Positions 35,271-44,184 are shown, counted from the first letter of the stretch. The stretch is DNA of 64,000 nucleotides from an uncultured Lachnotalea sp. (GCA_947066815.1 CAMSZT010000013.1:1-64000); one strand, 5' to 3'. A program made the numbers and translations. Notes: generated from the letters alone by a model not told the origin.

Positions 35271-37156
35271 CAGGGCATCGTCTCCTTCCATCTCTCTACC
35301 ACCGGCCAGACATCCGCCGATTCCAGCCCCAGCTTCCAGAAGGCCGCCCCCGCGATCTGGTGCTGTGTCACTTTTTCCAGTTTTAACTCGATGGACTTTG
35401 CATCCTCCAGCCAGATCCGGAAGGTGGAGCCCTCCTCCTCGTACTGGCCGTAATGCTGCCCCGTATCCTCCAGCCACTGCAGCGTGACGCCGTGTTCGGA
35501 CAAAAGTTCCTTTGCCGCGTCCATGCCCACGGCCCGCGAGTCCCTGGCATAGGGTCCCTCATACACGGACATCCCGTCGTCGTAGATCTCGGCGTCCTCC
35601 GCCGCCTGATCCCCCGGTGTCTCCTGCCATACCCGCATGAAGAACGGCAGCGCGTTGACGACCTTCTCCGCGGGAACAAAGTCCAGCGTGGATGTGATCC
35701 CCTGCTCCGAGAAGCCGAGAGACGCGTTGGTCCCCGCGCAGCAACCCTTATAGTGCTCGTCGTAGCCCATGATGATGATATAATCTGCCACCTGGCCCTG
35801 CTCTCTCAGGTTATACCAGGAGCGCCCTCCGGAGGGCACAAAATTATCCACGGAAAGCACCAGGCCGTCTTTTCGGCAGGCGATGGAAAGCTCCCGCAGG
35901 AACTGGAGAAAATGAGGCGCGCACTCCTCCTTAACGCTCTCAAAGTCCACATTGATCCCGTCCAGGCCCGTCTCCCGCGCCGCCTGCACAAGCCCCTCCA
36001 CCAGGCGGTTCCTGGCCGCCGTGGAGGAGAGGAGGAGAAGATCGTCCATGTTCACGTCAAAGTCGTCCACCAGCCCCCAAACCTGAAAGCCCCGCCCGTG
36101 GGCCTCCTCCACATAGGCGCGGTCCGCCAGGGAGCTGAAATTCCCCTGGTTGTCCGTCACGGAAAACCAGGTGGGGGACAGCACATTTAAGCCGGACACC
36201 CCCTCCAGATACTCGGAAAGCCTTCCGTTATCCTCCGCGGAAAACACCTGGTGCCAGGCCAGGCAGACCGTACCCGGAAACCTCACCGACGTATACTCGG
36301 GAAGCTGTGCCCCCGGCTCCCACCGGTATTCCTGCCGGTTCTCCAGATCCTTTGTCTTCAGATAGCCCACAAACCCGTCCGCGGTGCGCACCCTGGTCCA
36401 GTCGTCCACACTGTCCACGATGAGCAGCCTGTCTCCCTTTTTGGTCTTTGTGAGGATGGGGCTTTTCCTCCCGGCCAGTACCCGGACCGCCGTCTTCCCG
36501 GCCGCCTCCGCCTGCTCATAGCGGCCTCCGCCTCCGTCCAGGAAGATCCTGGCCGGAAGATCCTTTTTTTCATCCCCGGGAAAAGATGTGATCCGGATCC
36601 CGGAAAAAACTTCCATAAAGTCCGTGGAGATATAAAAGACCCCGTTTTCCTCATAAAAGATCTCATAGCCCACGTCCGTCGTCTTTCCTCCTGCCGTGTA
36701 GGTGTGGGAAGAGGGGGAGATGGCCACGGTCTCATTGGCCAGCGAATAGAGGAGCAGCCCTTCATCACTGTGGTACCATTTGCTGTCGGCTCCCGCCGCC
36801 AGGCTCTCCGGCAGATATGTTCTCCCGTTTCTGGTCACAGCCTCCCCCTCCGTCCGGATCCCGTTGCCAAAGACCACAGTGGATCCTGCCCCCGCGCCGT
36901 AAATTTCCGCGTAATCGGCCCAGGCCGTCCCCGGCCCGAACCTCCGGTACAGAAAAAATGCGCCCAGAGCGGCAGCCGCCAGCAGGACAAGAACGAGAAG
37001 GAGCCCTGTCCGGGGACGTTTATTTTGGCCCCCCGCACGGCCGCCCCTGCCTCCTGCCGGAGCCCTGTCCCACTCCGGAGGACGCTTTCCCTCCGGTTCC
37101 CGCGCCGTCTTCGGACGGACGGTCCTTTTTTCATAAGTTCTTCGAAGCTCTGTCAT
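35270..37156 (-). CDS. Membrane-anchored GH18-family glycoside hydrolase with SH3-like region
   Basis: Protein of 628 aa. ATG 37156 has GAGGT upstream and fits better than the 37204 frame start. Layout: basic, Pro/Arg-rich cytoplasmic tail (1-50); one membrane anchor (GLLLVLVLLAAAALGAFFLY, about 51-70); a copper-amine-oxidase-N-like/beta region; an SH3-like segment around SPILTKTKKGDRLLIVDSVD and GFVGYLKT; and the C-terminal GH18 barrel with the catalytic DxxDxDxE motif as DGINVDFE. GH18 proteins of the YaaH/SleL type cleave N-acetylglucosaminyl bonds in spore cortex or cell wall. The acid Glu is present, so it should be active. Coupled to the downstream phosphopantetheinyl transferase. Confidence 0.85.
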   Translation of the reverse strand: MTELRRTYEKRTVRPKTAREPEGKRPPEWDRAPAGGRGGRAGGQNKRPRTGLLLVLVLLAAAALGAFFLYRRFGPGTAWADYAEIYGAGAGSTVVFGNGIRTEGEAVTRNGRTYLPESLAAGADSKWYHSDEGLLLYSLANETVAISPSSHTYTAGGKTTDVGYEIFYEENGVFYISTDFMEVFSGIRITSFPGDEKKDLPARIFLDGGGGRYEQAEAAGKTAVRVLAGRKSPILTKTKKGDRLLIVDSVDDWTRVRTADGFVGYLKTKDLENRQEYRWEPGAQLPEYTSVRFPGTVCLAWHQVFSAEDNGRLSEYLEGVSGLNVLSPTWFSVTDNQGNFSSLADRAYVEEAHGRGFQVWGLVDDFDVNMDDLLLLSSTAARNRLVEGLVQAARETGLDGINVDFESVKEECAPHFLQFLRELSIACRKDGLVLSVDNFVPSGGRSWYNLREQGQVADYIIIMGYDEHYKGCCAGTNASLGFSEQGITSTLDFVPAEKVVNALPFFMRVWQETPGDQAAEDAEIYDDGMSVYEGPYARDSRAVGMDAAKELLSEHGVTLQWLEDTGQHYGQYEEEGSTFRIWLEDAKSIELKLEKVTQHQIAGAAFWKLGLESADVWPVVERWKETMP

Positions 37157-37294
37157 ATCTGTAACCTCATTCGTCTCAAAGATTCCTGACCTACAGTATA
37201 ACATATTTTTTCATCGGAAACGAAGAATGGCGAAAAAATCAGAGAATTTTAAGAATTGATCTGATGTGTGAGAAATGACGTGCAACCGCCTGCT

Positions 37295-37561
37295 TTAAGA
37301 TCGACCTTTTCCGTTTTCTCTTCCACGCTCCTGTCCGATCCTGTCATAGCGTATCTCCGACAGATCTCCCCGTTCATCCCATATGTAATCTCCCATATAG
37401 CAGCCATGCTCCCTGACCGCACAGGCCGAGGCAATCTGTTCCGCAGAGCAGCGCTCCCCGGACAGGGTGATCTCCACACCCTGCTTTTCATAACGCCTCA
37501 TCTGCTTCAAAAGAGTATTGTAGCGCACGCGCTCCTCTTTTGTGAATTTTTTCTTTTTCAT
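37295..37561 (-). CDS. Small hypothetical protein
   Basis: Protein of 88 aa with a basic N-terminus (MKKKKFTKEERVRYNTLLKQ), a conserved-looking centre (SAEQIASACAVREHGCYMGD) and an acidic-then-basic tail. No membrane segment or known motif. ATG 37561 has GGAGAAAGG upstream. I recall short proteins of this pattern in Lachnospiraceae but no function. Stands alone between GH18 and mecA. Confidence 0.6.
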   Translation of the reverse strand: MKKKKFTKEERVRYNTLLKQMRRYEKQGVEITLSGERCSAEQIASACAVREHGCYMGDYIWDERGDLSEIRYDRIGQERGRENGKGRS

Positions 37562-37778
37562 GGTCCTTTCTCCTGTTTTCTATGATTTCCATGGGAAATA
37601 TCTGCCCGACCGGGCATAATGAAAATGATGAAGTGCTGCCTCTTTTTTATCATAATACAGATTCCGGCGATTTTCAAGGAAAAAATGCCCTTTCCTTCCA
37701 TATTTTGCATCCTTCTGCATTTTCCGCAGCGGCAAAATGAGGAAATCCGGAAAATTTTCTTCTTCCTGAAAATGACTC

Positions 37779-37807
37779 TTTACATCTGCGTCCTTATTGT
37801 ATATACT
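37779..37807 (+). promoter_or_regulatory. mecA promoter
   Basis: -35 TTTACA (37779-37784), 17-nt spacer, -10 TATACT (37802-37807), about 40 bp before the TTG start codon. Confidence 0.65.
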
Positions 37808-37845
37808 AAATCCAACTATAATTCTAAAACAGGAAGTGATCAAGA

Positions 37846-38541
37846 TTGAAGATAGAAAAAATCAGTGAAAACCAGATCCGCTGTACCTTGAACAGCAGTG
37901 ACCTGACAGACCGGCAGTTAAATCTGGGCGAACTGGCCTACGGCAGCGTCCGGGCCCGCAGCCTGTTCCGTGAAATGATGCAGCAGGCATTCCATGATTT
38001 TGGTTTTGATGCGGAGGACAATCCGCTGATGGTGGAAGCCATCCCCCTGTCCAGCGACAGTATCATGCTGATCATCACAAAGGTGGACGACCCGGAGGAG
38101 CTGGATACCCGTTTTGCCAAATTTTCTCCCGGTTCCGAGGAAGAACCGGATACCTTTTCGGATGCCGGCACTCCCCTGCTTCTGGAGGGCGCGCCGGAAC
38201 CGGAGCCCGCCTCCCCCCAGGCGGAGCCGAAGGAAGCCGCTCCTGTCGAAAGCACGCGGATCTTCCGCTTTTCCCTTCTGGACGCGGTCTCCCAGGCAGC
38301 CGAGGTGCTGAGCGGCTCCTTCGACGGGCACAATTCCCTCTACCGGGATCCGGCAGAGGGCGGATATTTCCTGGTCATCAGCCGCCAGGGATACGGGGAG
38401 GAGGACTTTGCCAGGGTACTCAATACCCTGTCCGAGTTCGCCGTCCCTGTCAGGAGTACCTATGCAACCGAATCCTACTATCAGGAACACTTCGAGCTGA
38501 TCGTCGAGGGGCTGGCGCTCCAGGTACTCCGCAGCCTCTGA
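37846..38541 (+). CDS. mecA: MecA-like adaptor protein for ClpCP
   Basis: Protein of 231 aa. MecA adaptors bind target proteins through the N-terminal domain and ClpC through the C-terminal domain, triggering ClpCP degradation (ComK in Bacillus). The N-terminal domain (about 1-95) starts MKIEKISENQIRCTL with LFREMMQQAFHDFGF; an acidic, Pro-rich linker spans about 96-135; the C-terminal alpha/beta domain is at about 137-231 (RIFRFSLLDAVSQAA and the YYQEHFELIVEGLA end). The start is TTG, with AGGAAGTGAT upstream and a good promoter. Monocistronic. Confidence 0.88.
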   Translation: MKIEKISENQIRCTLNSSDLTDRQLNLGELAYGSVRARSLFREMMQQAFHDFGFDAEDNPLMVEAIPLSSDSIMLIITKVDDPEELDTRFAKFSPGSEEEPDTFSDAGTPLLLEGAPEPEPASPQAEPKEAAPVESTRIFRFSLLDAVSQAAEVLSGSFDGHNSLYRDPAEGGYFLVISRQGYGEEDFARVLNTLSEFAVPVRSTYATESYYQEHFELIVEGLALQVLRSL

Positions 38542-38585
38542 TGCGCCGGGATATCCCGGGCCGCAAACGGCTGCCCCCTGGCCGT

Positions 38586-39206
38586 TCAGGGCTGCGGATC
38601 GATCCGGATCCCGAACCGCGAAAGTCCTTCCACGATGGATCCGTAACCGGTCACCTGCACCGTATGGATGCCGAACTCTTTCGCTGCTTCCAGATTGGCC
38701 GGAAGGTCGTCGAAAAAGACGGTCTCCTCCGGACAGATCCCATATCTGGAAAGCAGCGTCTCATAGATCTCCGGCTCCGGCTTTACATACTTCTCCTGAT
38801 AGGAGACCACCTGGCCGTCCGTATATTCCAGAAACCGGAAAGACGGCCTTAACTGTTCATAAAAGGTCTTTCCGTAGTTGGAAAGGATGTAGATCCGATA
38901 TCCCTTCTCCTTTAACTGTTTCAAAAGCCCCGCCGCATAAGAGTTCTCCCGGACAGACATTCCTGCCCCCGCATAGACCCGGCGGACCAGGTCCTCATGC
39001 CCGGCCGCCTCCCTGCAGATGATCTCCAGGAGTTCCTCGTCCGGCAGGCTGCCCCGATCCACTTCCTTCCACATGGGACTCAAAAACAGCGCCCGTTCCA
39101 CGATCCCATCCTCTTCTTCCGAAAGCTTCCAGCCGTCCAGATAGCCTCTCCAGTCAAAGTCCGCCAGTACGTTCCCGATATCAAAGATCAATGTACGTAT
39201 CATCAT
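38586..39206 (-). CDS. HAD-superfamily hydrolase (IA type)
   Basis: Phosphatase-like protein of 206 aa with all four HAD motifs: DIGNVLADFD (motif I, nucleophile Asp), LSNYG (II), the Lys in KPEPEIYE (III), and FFDDLPANLEAA (IV). It resembles YihX-type sugar phosphatases and other IA members; substrate unknown. Its start overlaps purA by 4 bp, so it ends the purF-purB-purA unit and may handle a nucleotide or sugar phosphate. Confidence 0.85.
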   Translation of the reverse strand: MMIRTLIFDIGNVLADFDWRGYLDGWKLSEEEDGIVERALFLSPMWKEVDRGSLPDEELLEIICREAAGHEDLVRRVYAGAGMSVRENSYAAGLLKQLKEKGYRIYILSNYGKTFYEQLRPSFRFLEYTDGQVVSYQEKYVKPEPEIYETLLSRYGICPEETVFFDDLPANLEAAKEFGIHTVQVTGYGSIVEGLSRFGIRIDPQP

Positions 39207-40483
39207 TTCCTCCGGATGATCTCGCTTCTTCCGGGCCCGTTGGACACCATGGTCACCGGCACGCCCAGTTCCCGCTCGATCTCATCGATATAGTTCCTGC
39301 AGTTTTCCGGAAGCTCCTTGTAGTTCCGGATACCGCGGATATCACATTTCCAGCCGGGAAGCTTTTTGTAGACCGGCTTGCAGTGTTCCAGCATGGAGGT
39401 CACCGGGAAATCCTTTAAGATCTTTCCGTCAAACTCATAACCGATACAGATCGGGATCTCGTCCAGATATCCGAGCACATCCACGACCGTCAGGGCTGCC
39501 TCCGTCGTCCCCTGCACCCGGCAGCCGTAACGGCTGGCCACCGCGTCGAACCACCCCACTCTTCTGGGACGCCCCGTAGTCGCGCCGTACTCCCCGCCGT
39601 CGCCGCCCCGGTCCCTGAGCTCCTGGGCCTCCTCCCCGAAGATCTCGCTGACAAAGGCTCCCGCGCCTACCGCGCTGGAATACGCCTTTACCACCGTGGT
39701 GATGTTCGTGATCTCATAGGGCGGGATCCCGGCTCCGATGGCGCCGTAGGCCGCCAAGGTGGAAGAGGAGGTCACCATGGGGTAGATCCCGTGATCCGGA
39801 TCCTTCAGGGAACCCAGCTGTCCCTCCAGCAGGATCTTCTTTCCCGCCTTCATCGCCTCATGGAGATAAGAAGAAACGTCGCACACGTAAGGCGCCACCA
39901 TCTCTTTATATTCCATCAGCGTCCCGTATACCTCCTCGGGCACGAGGGCCGGCTGATGGTACAGGTTCGTGAGCATCACATTTTTCAGGGTGCAGACATT
40001 CTCCACCTTTTCCCTGAGGGCTGTGGGGCAGCCGAACAGCTCGCTGACCTGGAAACCGATCTTTGCATATTTGTCGGAATAGAAGGGGGCAATTCCGGAC
40101 TTGGTGGATCCGAAGGATTTCCCCGCCAGACGGGCCTCCTCGCAGGCGTCCAGGAGCATATGGTAAGGCATCATGATCTGCGCCCGGTCGGACACGAGGA
40201 TCTTCGGGGTAGGCACTCCCTTCTCCTCCAGCTCCTTGATCTCCTTCAACAGATACGGAATGTTAAGGGCCACGCCGTTGCCGATGATGCTGGTGGTATG
40301 GCCGTAAAACACGCCGGAGGGAAGCAGATGCAGCGCAAACTTGCCATAATCATTGATGATGGTGTGGCCCGCGTTGCTGCCGCCCTGAAACCGGATGATG
40401 ATATCAGACTCTTCGGCCAGCATATCCGTGATCTTGCCTTTTCCCTCGTCGCCCCAGTTGGCCCCTACGATCGCTCTTACCAT
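39203..40483 (-). CDS. purA: Adenylosuccinate synthetase PurA
   Basis: GTP-dependent joining of IMP and aspartate to adenylosuccinate, first step from IMP to AMP. Full length, 426 aa. Signature GANWGDEGKGKITD (residues 7-20), then FQGGSNAGHT, the GSTKSGIAP loop and the TTGRPRRVGWFD base-recognition segment. It lies 17 bp after purB, which acts next in the same branch. Confidence 0.97.
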   Translation of the reverse strand: MVRAIVGANWGDEGKGKITDMLAEESDIIIRFQGGSNAGHTIINDYGKFALHLLPSGVFYGHTTSIIGNGVALNIPYLLKEIKELEEKGVPTPKILVSDRAQIMMPYHMLLDACEEARLAGKSFGSTKSGIAPFYSDKYAKIGFQVSELFGCPTALREKVENVCTLKNVMLTNLYHQPALVPEEVYGTLMEYKEMVAPYVCDVSSYLHEAMKAGKKILLEGQLGSLKDPDHGIYPMVTSSSTLAAYGAIGAGIPPYEITNITTVVKAYSSAVGAGAFVSEIFGEEAQELRDRGGDGGEYGATTGRPRRVGWFDAVASRYGCRVQGTTEAALTVVDVLGYLDEIPICIGYEFDGKILKDFPVTSMLEHCKPVYKKLPGWKCDIRGIRNYKELPENCRNYIDEIERELGVPVTMVSNGPGRSEIIRRK

Positions 40484-40500
40484 TGTTTTCTCCTCCTAAC

Positions 40501-41934
40501 TTATACGTTGATTTCCGCCTTCACACCCAGGAGTTCCCTGTTTTCCTCCAGGATCGGCCGGATGACTTCTGCAAGAAATTCTTCCACCTGCTCCGGCGCG
40601 CGGCCCACATACCTGGCCGGCTCCATGGTCTTCTTAAGCTCCTCCAGGCTCATGTTAAACGCCGGGTCGGCGGCGATCAGCTCCAGAAGGTTATTGTCCA
40701 GGCCGTTCACCTTCACGTTCTTGCCCGCCTCCATGGAAAGGGTGCGGATCCTCTCATGGAGCTCCTGCCGGTCCCCGCCGGCCTTCACCGCGTCCATCAT
40801 GATGTTTTCCGTGGCCATGAAGGGAAGCTCCGACATGAGCCGCTTCTCAATGACCTTCGGGTACACCACCAGGCCGTCCACCACGTTCAGATACAGGTCC
40901 AGGATCCCGTCCACCGCCAGGAAGCCCTCCGGGATGCTGAGACGCTTGTTTGCGGAGTCGTCCAGGGTGCGCTCGAACCACTGGGTCGATGCCACCAGCA
41001 TGGGATTCATGGCGTCGGCCATCACGTAATCCGCCAGGGACGCCATCCGCTCGCTGCGCATGGGATTGCGCTTATAGGCCATGGCCGAGGAGCCGATCTG
41101 GCTCTTCTCAAAGGGCTCCTCCACCTCCTTCAGATGCTGAAGGAGCCGGATATCGTTGGAGAACTTGTGGGCGCTCTGGGCGATCCCCGCCAGCACGTTT
41201 AAAACCCGGCTGTCCACCTTTCTGGAATAGGTCTGGCCGGACACGGCGTAGCAGCCGTCGAAGCCCATCTTCTCCGCAATCTTTTTATCCACCTCTTTGA
41301 CTTTTTCATGATCTCCGTCAAAAAGCTCCAGGAAGCTGGCCTGGGTTCCCGTAGTGCCCTTGGAGCCGAGGAGCTTCATGGTCCCAAGCACGTGGTCCAC
41401 GTCCTCCAGGTCCAGGGTCAGATCCTGCAGCCAGAGGGCCGCCCGTTTGCCCACGGTCGTCGGCTGGGCCGGCTGGAAATGGGTGAAGGCCAGGGTGGGC
41501 TGAGCCTTGTACTTATCCGCAAAGGCCGCCAGCTCGCCGATCACGTTGATCAGCTTCTTCCTCACCAGCCGGAGGGCCTCCGTCATGAGGATGATGTCCG
41601 TATTGTCTCCCACATAGCAGGACGTGGCTCCCAGATGGATGATCCCTTTCGCCTTCGGGCACTGGACCCCGTATGCGTATACGTGGGACATGACGTCGTG
41701 GCGCACCTCTTTTTCCCTCTGCCTGGCCACCTCGTAATTGATGTCGTCCTGATGGGCCTTGAGCTCCTCGATCTGCTCCCTCGTGACGGGGAGCCCCAGC
41801 TCGTGCTCCGCCTCCGCCAAAGCGATCCACAATCTCCTCCAGGTCCGGAACTTCTTATCCGGCGAAAAAATGTACTTCATCTCCCTGCCGGCATAGCGCT
41901 CCGACAAGGGACTCTGGTATCTGTCGTAGGTCAT
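40501..41934 (-). CDS. purB: Adenylosuccinate lyase PurB
   Basis: Releases fumarate from adenylosuccinate and from SAICAR, so it works twice in purine synthesis. The protein is 477 aa, longer than the roughly 430 aa Bacillus form and typical of the clostridial/eukaryote-like group. Fumarase-superfamily signature GSSAMAYKRNPMRSE is at about 289-303; TSCYVGDNTD and THFQPAQPTT form the active site. ATG 41934 (GAGAGGGG upstream) is chosen over the longer frame. An F1 palindrome separates it from purF. Confidence 0.96.
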   Translation of the reverse strand: MTYDRYQSPLSERYAGREMKYIFSPDKKFRTWRRLWIALAEAEHELGLPVTREQIEELKAHQDDINYEVARQREKEVRHDVMSHVYAYGVQCPKAKGIIHLGATSCYVGDNTDIILMTEALRLVRKKLINVIGELAAFADKYKAQPTLAFTHFQPAQPTTVGKRAALWLQDLTLDLEDVDHVLGTMKLLGSKGTTGTQASFLELFDGDHEKVKEVDKKIAEKMGFDGCYAVSGQTYSRKVDSRVLNVLAGIAQSAHKFSNDIRLLQHLKEVEEPFEKSQIGSSAMAYKRNPMRSERMASLADYVMADAMNPMLVASTQWFERTLDDSANKRLSIPEGFLAVDGILDLYLNVVDGLVVYPKVIEKRLMSELPFMATENIMMDAVKAGGDRQELHERIRTLSMEAGKNVKVNGLDNNLLELIAADPAFNMSLEELKKTMEPARYVGRAPEQVEEFLAEVIRPILEENRELLGVKAEINV

Positions 41935-41968
41935 AATGATCCCCTCTCCTGTCTGTCCTCTTATTTTT

Positions 41969-42031
41969 AAGCGATCGCGAAACACGAAATTGCCGGAATA
42001 TTCAACAAGTCTTTGAGTTTCGCAATTACTT
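41969..42031. repeat. F1 palindromic repeat, copy C
   Basis: 63-bp palindrome in the purF-purB gap with arms AAGCGATCGCGAAAC and GTTTCGCAATTACTT and the shared interior GGAATATTCAACAAG. Its end supplies the TAA stop codon of purF (42026-42028). Confidence 0.8.
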
Positions 42032-43471
42032 TATATACTCTCCGCGGATATCCTCCCTCGGGGGCTCGACGGGGTAATCGCCGTCAAAGCAGGACGCGCA
42101 GATGGGAAGTCCGCCCACCATCTGGGGAAGCCGTTCCAGCCTGAGATATCCCAGGCTGTCCGCCCCGATCTCCTGCCGGATCTCCTCCACGGTCCGGTCA
42201 TGGGCGGCCAGCTGATCCTCGGAAGGGATGTCCGTGCCGAAATAGCAGGGGTGGAGGAACGGCGGCGCGGAGATCCGCACATGGACCTCCCTTGCCCCGG
42301 CCGCCCGCAGCATCCTCACGATCCTGCCGCAGGTGGTCCCCCGCACCAGAGAATCATCCACCATGACGATCCGCTTTCCCGCCACGGCCTCTTTTAACAC
42401 ATTGAGCTTCACCTGCACGCCGGACTCCCGGTTTTTCTGGCTGGGCTTTATGAATGTGCGCCCCACATAGCTGTTTTTTACAAAAGCCGTCCCGTAAGGG
42501 ATACCCGACTCCTGGGCATATCCCTGGGCCGCCGCATTGCCGGACTCGGGGACGCCCACCACCAGGTCTGCCTCCACCGGATGATCCTCCGCCAGGAAAC
42601 GGCCGGCCGCCACTCTGGCATGATAAACGCCGACGCCGTCTATCCTCGTATCCGGCCTTGCAAAATAGATATATTCGAAGATGCATCTGGCCTCCCGTTC
42701 TGCATCCAGCCGGTCCGAGCGGATGCCATCCTTTGTGATGCACACGATCTCCCCCGGCCTCACATCCCGGACAAACTCCGCTCCCACCGTGTCCAGGGCG
42801 CAGGACTCGGATGCCAGAAAATAAGCGTTTTCCCTCTTTCCGATGCAAAGAGGCCGGAACCCGAAAGGATCGCGGGCTCCGATCAGCTTCCTGGGGCTCA
42901 TGATCACCAGGGAATAGGCGCCCCGGATCTTCTTCATGGCGGCCTTCACGGCCTCCTCCGCCGAGCCGCACCGGACTCTCGCCCTGGCGATATGGTAAGC
43001 CATCACCTCGGAATCGATGGTGGTCTGGAAGATGGCCCCGTCGCGCTCCAGCTCCCGCTTGAGCTCCGGCGCGTTCACCAGGTTCCCGTTGTGGGCCAGA
43101 GCCAGGGTCCCCTTGATATAATTTAACACCAGAGGCTGCGCATTCTCCCTGGTGCTGGCGCCCGCCGTAGAATAGCGGACATGGCCGATTCCGATATTTC
43201 CCCGGCCAAGGGCCGCAAGGCTCTCTGCCGTAAACACTTCATTGACCAGGCCCATCTCCTTTCGGACTTTCACCTGTCCCTTCGGCCCCTCCGTGTCGCT
43301 GACCGCGATACCGCAGCTCTCCTGCCCCCTGTGCTGGAGGGCCAGAAGGCCGTAATACACCGTGTGGGCCACGTCGTTCCCGTCCAGATCATAAGCGCCG
43401 AAGACCCCGCATTCCTCATGGAGTCCCGCCTCCTGTGGTTTCTCCTCTTCCTGTTCCGGCCATTCTCTCAT
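42026..43471 (-). CDS. purF: Amidophosphoribosyltransferase PurF
   Basis: First committed step of purine synthesis: PRPP plus glutamine to phosphoribosylamine. The protein is 481 aa. ATG 43471 is chosen because GGGAGAGG lies about 9 nt upstream; the 43618 frame start lies inside the promoter. A propeptide of about 19 residues precedes the Ntn nucleophile Cys (EECGVFGAYD), as in Bacillus PurF, which is cleaved after a 4Fe-4S cluster forms. The PRPP loop is IVMVDDSLVRGTT, and cluster cysteines are visible near the end (CASCFDGDYP). The stop codon lies inside an F1 palindrome. Followed by purB, purA and the HAD gene. Confidence 0.96.
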   Translation of the reverse strand: MREWPEQEEEKPQEAGLHEECGVFGAYDLDGNDVAHTVYYGLLALQHRGQESCGIAVSDTEGPKGQVKVRKEMGLVNEVFTAESLAALGRGNIGIGHVRYSTAGASTRENAQPLVLNYIKGTLALAHNGNLVNAPELKRELERDGAIFQTTIDSEVMAYHIARARVRCGSAEEAVKAAMKKIRGAYSLVIMSPRKLIGARDPFGFRPLCIGKRENAYFLASESCALDTVGAEFVRDVRPGEIVCITKDGIRSDRLDAEREARCIFEYIYFARPDTRIDGVGVYHARVAAGRFLAEDHPVEADLVVGVPESGNAAAQGYAQESGIPYGTAFVKNSYVGRTFIKPSQKNRESGVQVKLNVLKEAVAGKRIVMVDDSLVRGTTCGRIVRMLRAAGAREVHVRISAPPFLHPCYFGTDIPSEDQLAAHDRTVEEIRQEIGADSLGYLRLERLPQMVGGLPICASCFDGDYPVEPPREDIRGEYIK

Positions 43472-43536
43472 AAATGTCATCCTCTCCCTGAATGCTGTCA
43501 CCCGGCCGTCCACAGCCAGTCTGCAGACGATTTTGG

Positions 43537-43560
43537 GGAAACGCTGATCAAAGCGTTTCC
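43537..43560. promoter_or_regulatory. Hairpin in the purF leader
   Basis: Perfect 9-bp arms GGAAACGCT / AGCGTTTCC with a 6-nt loop, between the purF promoter and ribosome binding site. It does not resemble a purine riboswitch aptamer. Could be an operator or a leader hairpin. Confidence 0.5.
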
Positions 43561-43583
43561 TTTGTTTTTGAAATACGTAGTAA

Positions 43584-43612
43584 ATTATAATATAAGGCCC
43601 TTGATAACGCAA
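43584..43612 (-). promoter_or_regulatory. purF promoter
   Basis: On the minus strand: -35 TTGCGT (43607-43612), 17-nt spacer, perfect -10 TATAAT (43584-43589). Confidence 0.75.
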
Positions 43613-43633
43613 CCGCAAAATGTGCCAAACGTG

Positions 43634-43685
43634 AAAAAGAACCCCGGAACGCAGGATCCTCCGCCTGCTTTTCAGGATTCTTTTT
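43634..43685 (-). terminator. Terminator after the Gly/Thr-rich lipoprotein gene
   Basis: Outer arms AAAAAGAA / TTCTTTTT with an inner GCAGG/CCTGC hairpin and T runs on both strands. About 50 bp past the lipoprotein stop. Confidence 0.6.
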
Positions 43686-43734
43686 CGGCTGCCGCCGCCG
43701 TCATCGGCCCGGCCCGTATTATTTTCCGCCTCTG

Positions 43735-44109
43735 CTATTCGGTCGCATCCTCCAGGCCGCGGCTCAGATCGCTTCCCATGTCGTCCACAGCCTTGCTGAC
43801 GTCGTCGCCCACGTCATCCAGCAGGCCTTTGCTCCCGGTGGTCTCATCAGTCCCGGCGCCTGCTCCGTTCGTTCCGCCGGTGCCCGCTCCGCCCGTAGCC
43901 CCGGTGCTGCTGTCGCTTCCGTTTGTCTCGGAACCGGTCTGGCCGTTGTTTTTATCGGTGGTCCCTCCGTTTCCGCCGGTCGCCGATTCGTGGGTCTCCG
44001 CCCCGTTGCTGGTTCCCTTGTCATCCTTTTTTCCGTCCCCGCAGCCGGCAAGGCACAGGAAAACAGCGAGCAACAGCACTGCCGTCGTCAAAAAACCTTT
44101 TGTTCTCAT
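43735..44109 (-). CDS. Gly/Thr/Asp-rich lipoprotein
   Basis: Protein of 124 aa. The signal peptide and lipobox LAGC (about residues 20-23) make it a likely membrane-anchored lipoprotein on the outer face. The rest is low complexity: Gly/Thr/Asn/Ser-rich (about 25-95), then an acidic amphipathic tail (GLLDDVGDDVSKAVDDMG). ATG 44109 has AAGGAGAG upstream. No family recognised and no structured domain evident. Single gene with its own terminator; an F2 palindrome lies just upstream. Confidence 0.65.
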   Translation of the reverse strand: MRTKGFLTTAVLLLAVFLCLAGCGDGKKDDKGTSNGAETHESATGGNGGTTDKNNGQTGSETNGSDSSTGATGGAGTGGTNGAGAGTDETTGSKGLLDDVGDDVSKAVDDMGSDLSRGLEDATE

Positions 44110-44144
44110 TGCGTTCTCTCCTTCTTACACATATTGTACTGCAC

Positions 44145-44184
44145 ATGATAAACGGCAGGCCGTCCTGTCGTTTGCCATAGATCC
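44145..44184. repeat. F2 palindromic repeat, copy 3
   Basis: Core AAACG-g-CAGG-ccgt-CCTG-t-CGTTT forms a hairpin. The flank ending CCATAGATCC matches the CTATAGATCC end of copy 1 at 24849. It lies 36 bp upstream of the lipoprotein start. Confidence 0.6.

Noticed and set aside
43472-43618. Purine riboswitch upstream of purF
   Set aside because: The leader lacks the purine aptamer core; only a simple 9-bp hairpin is present.
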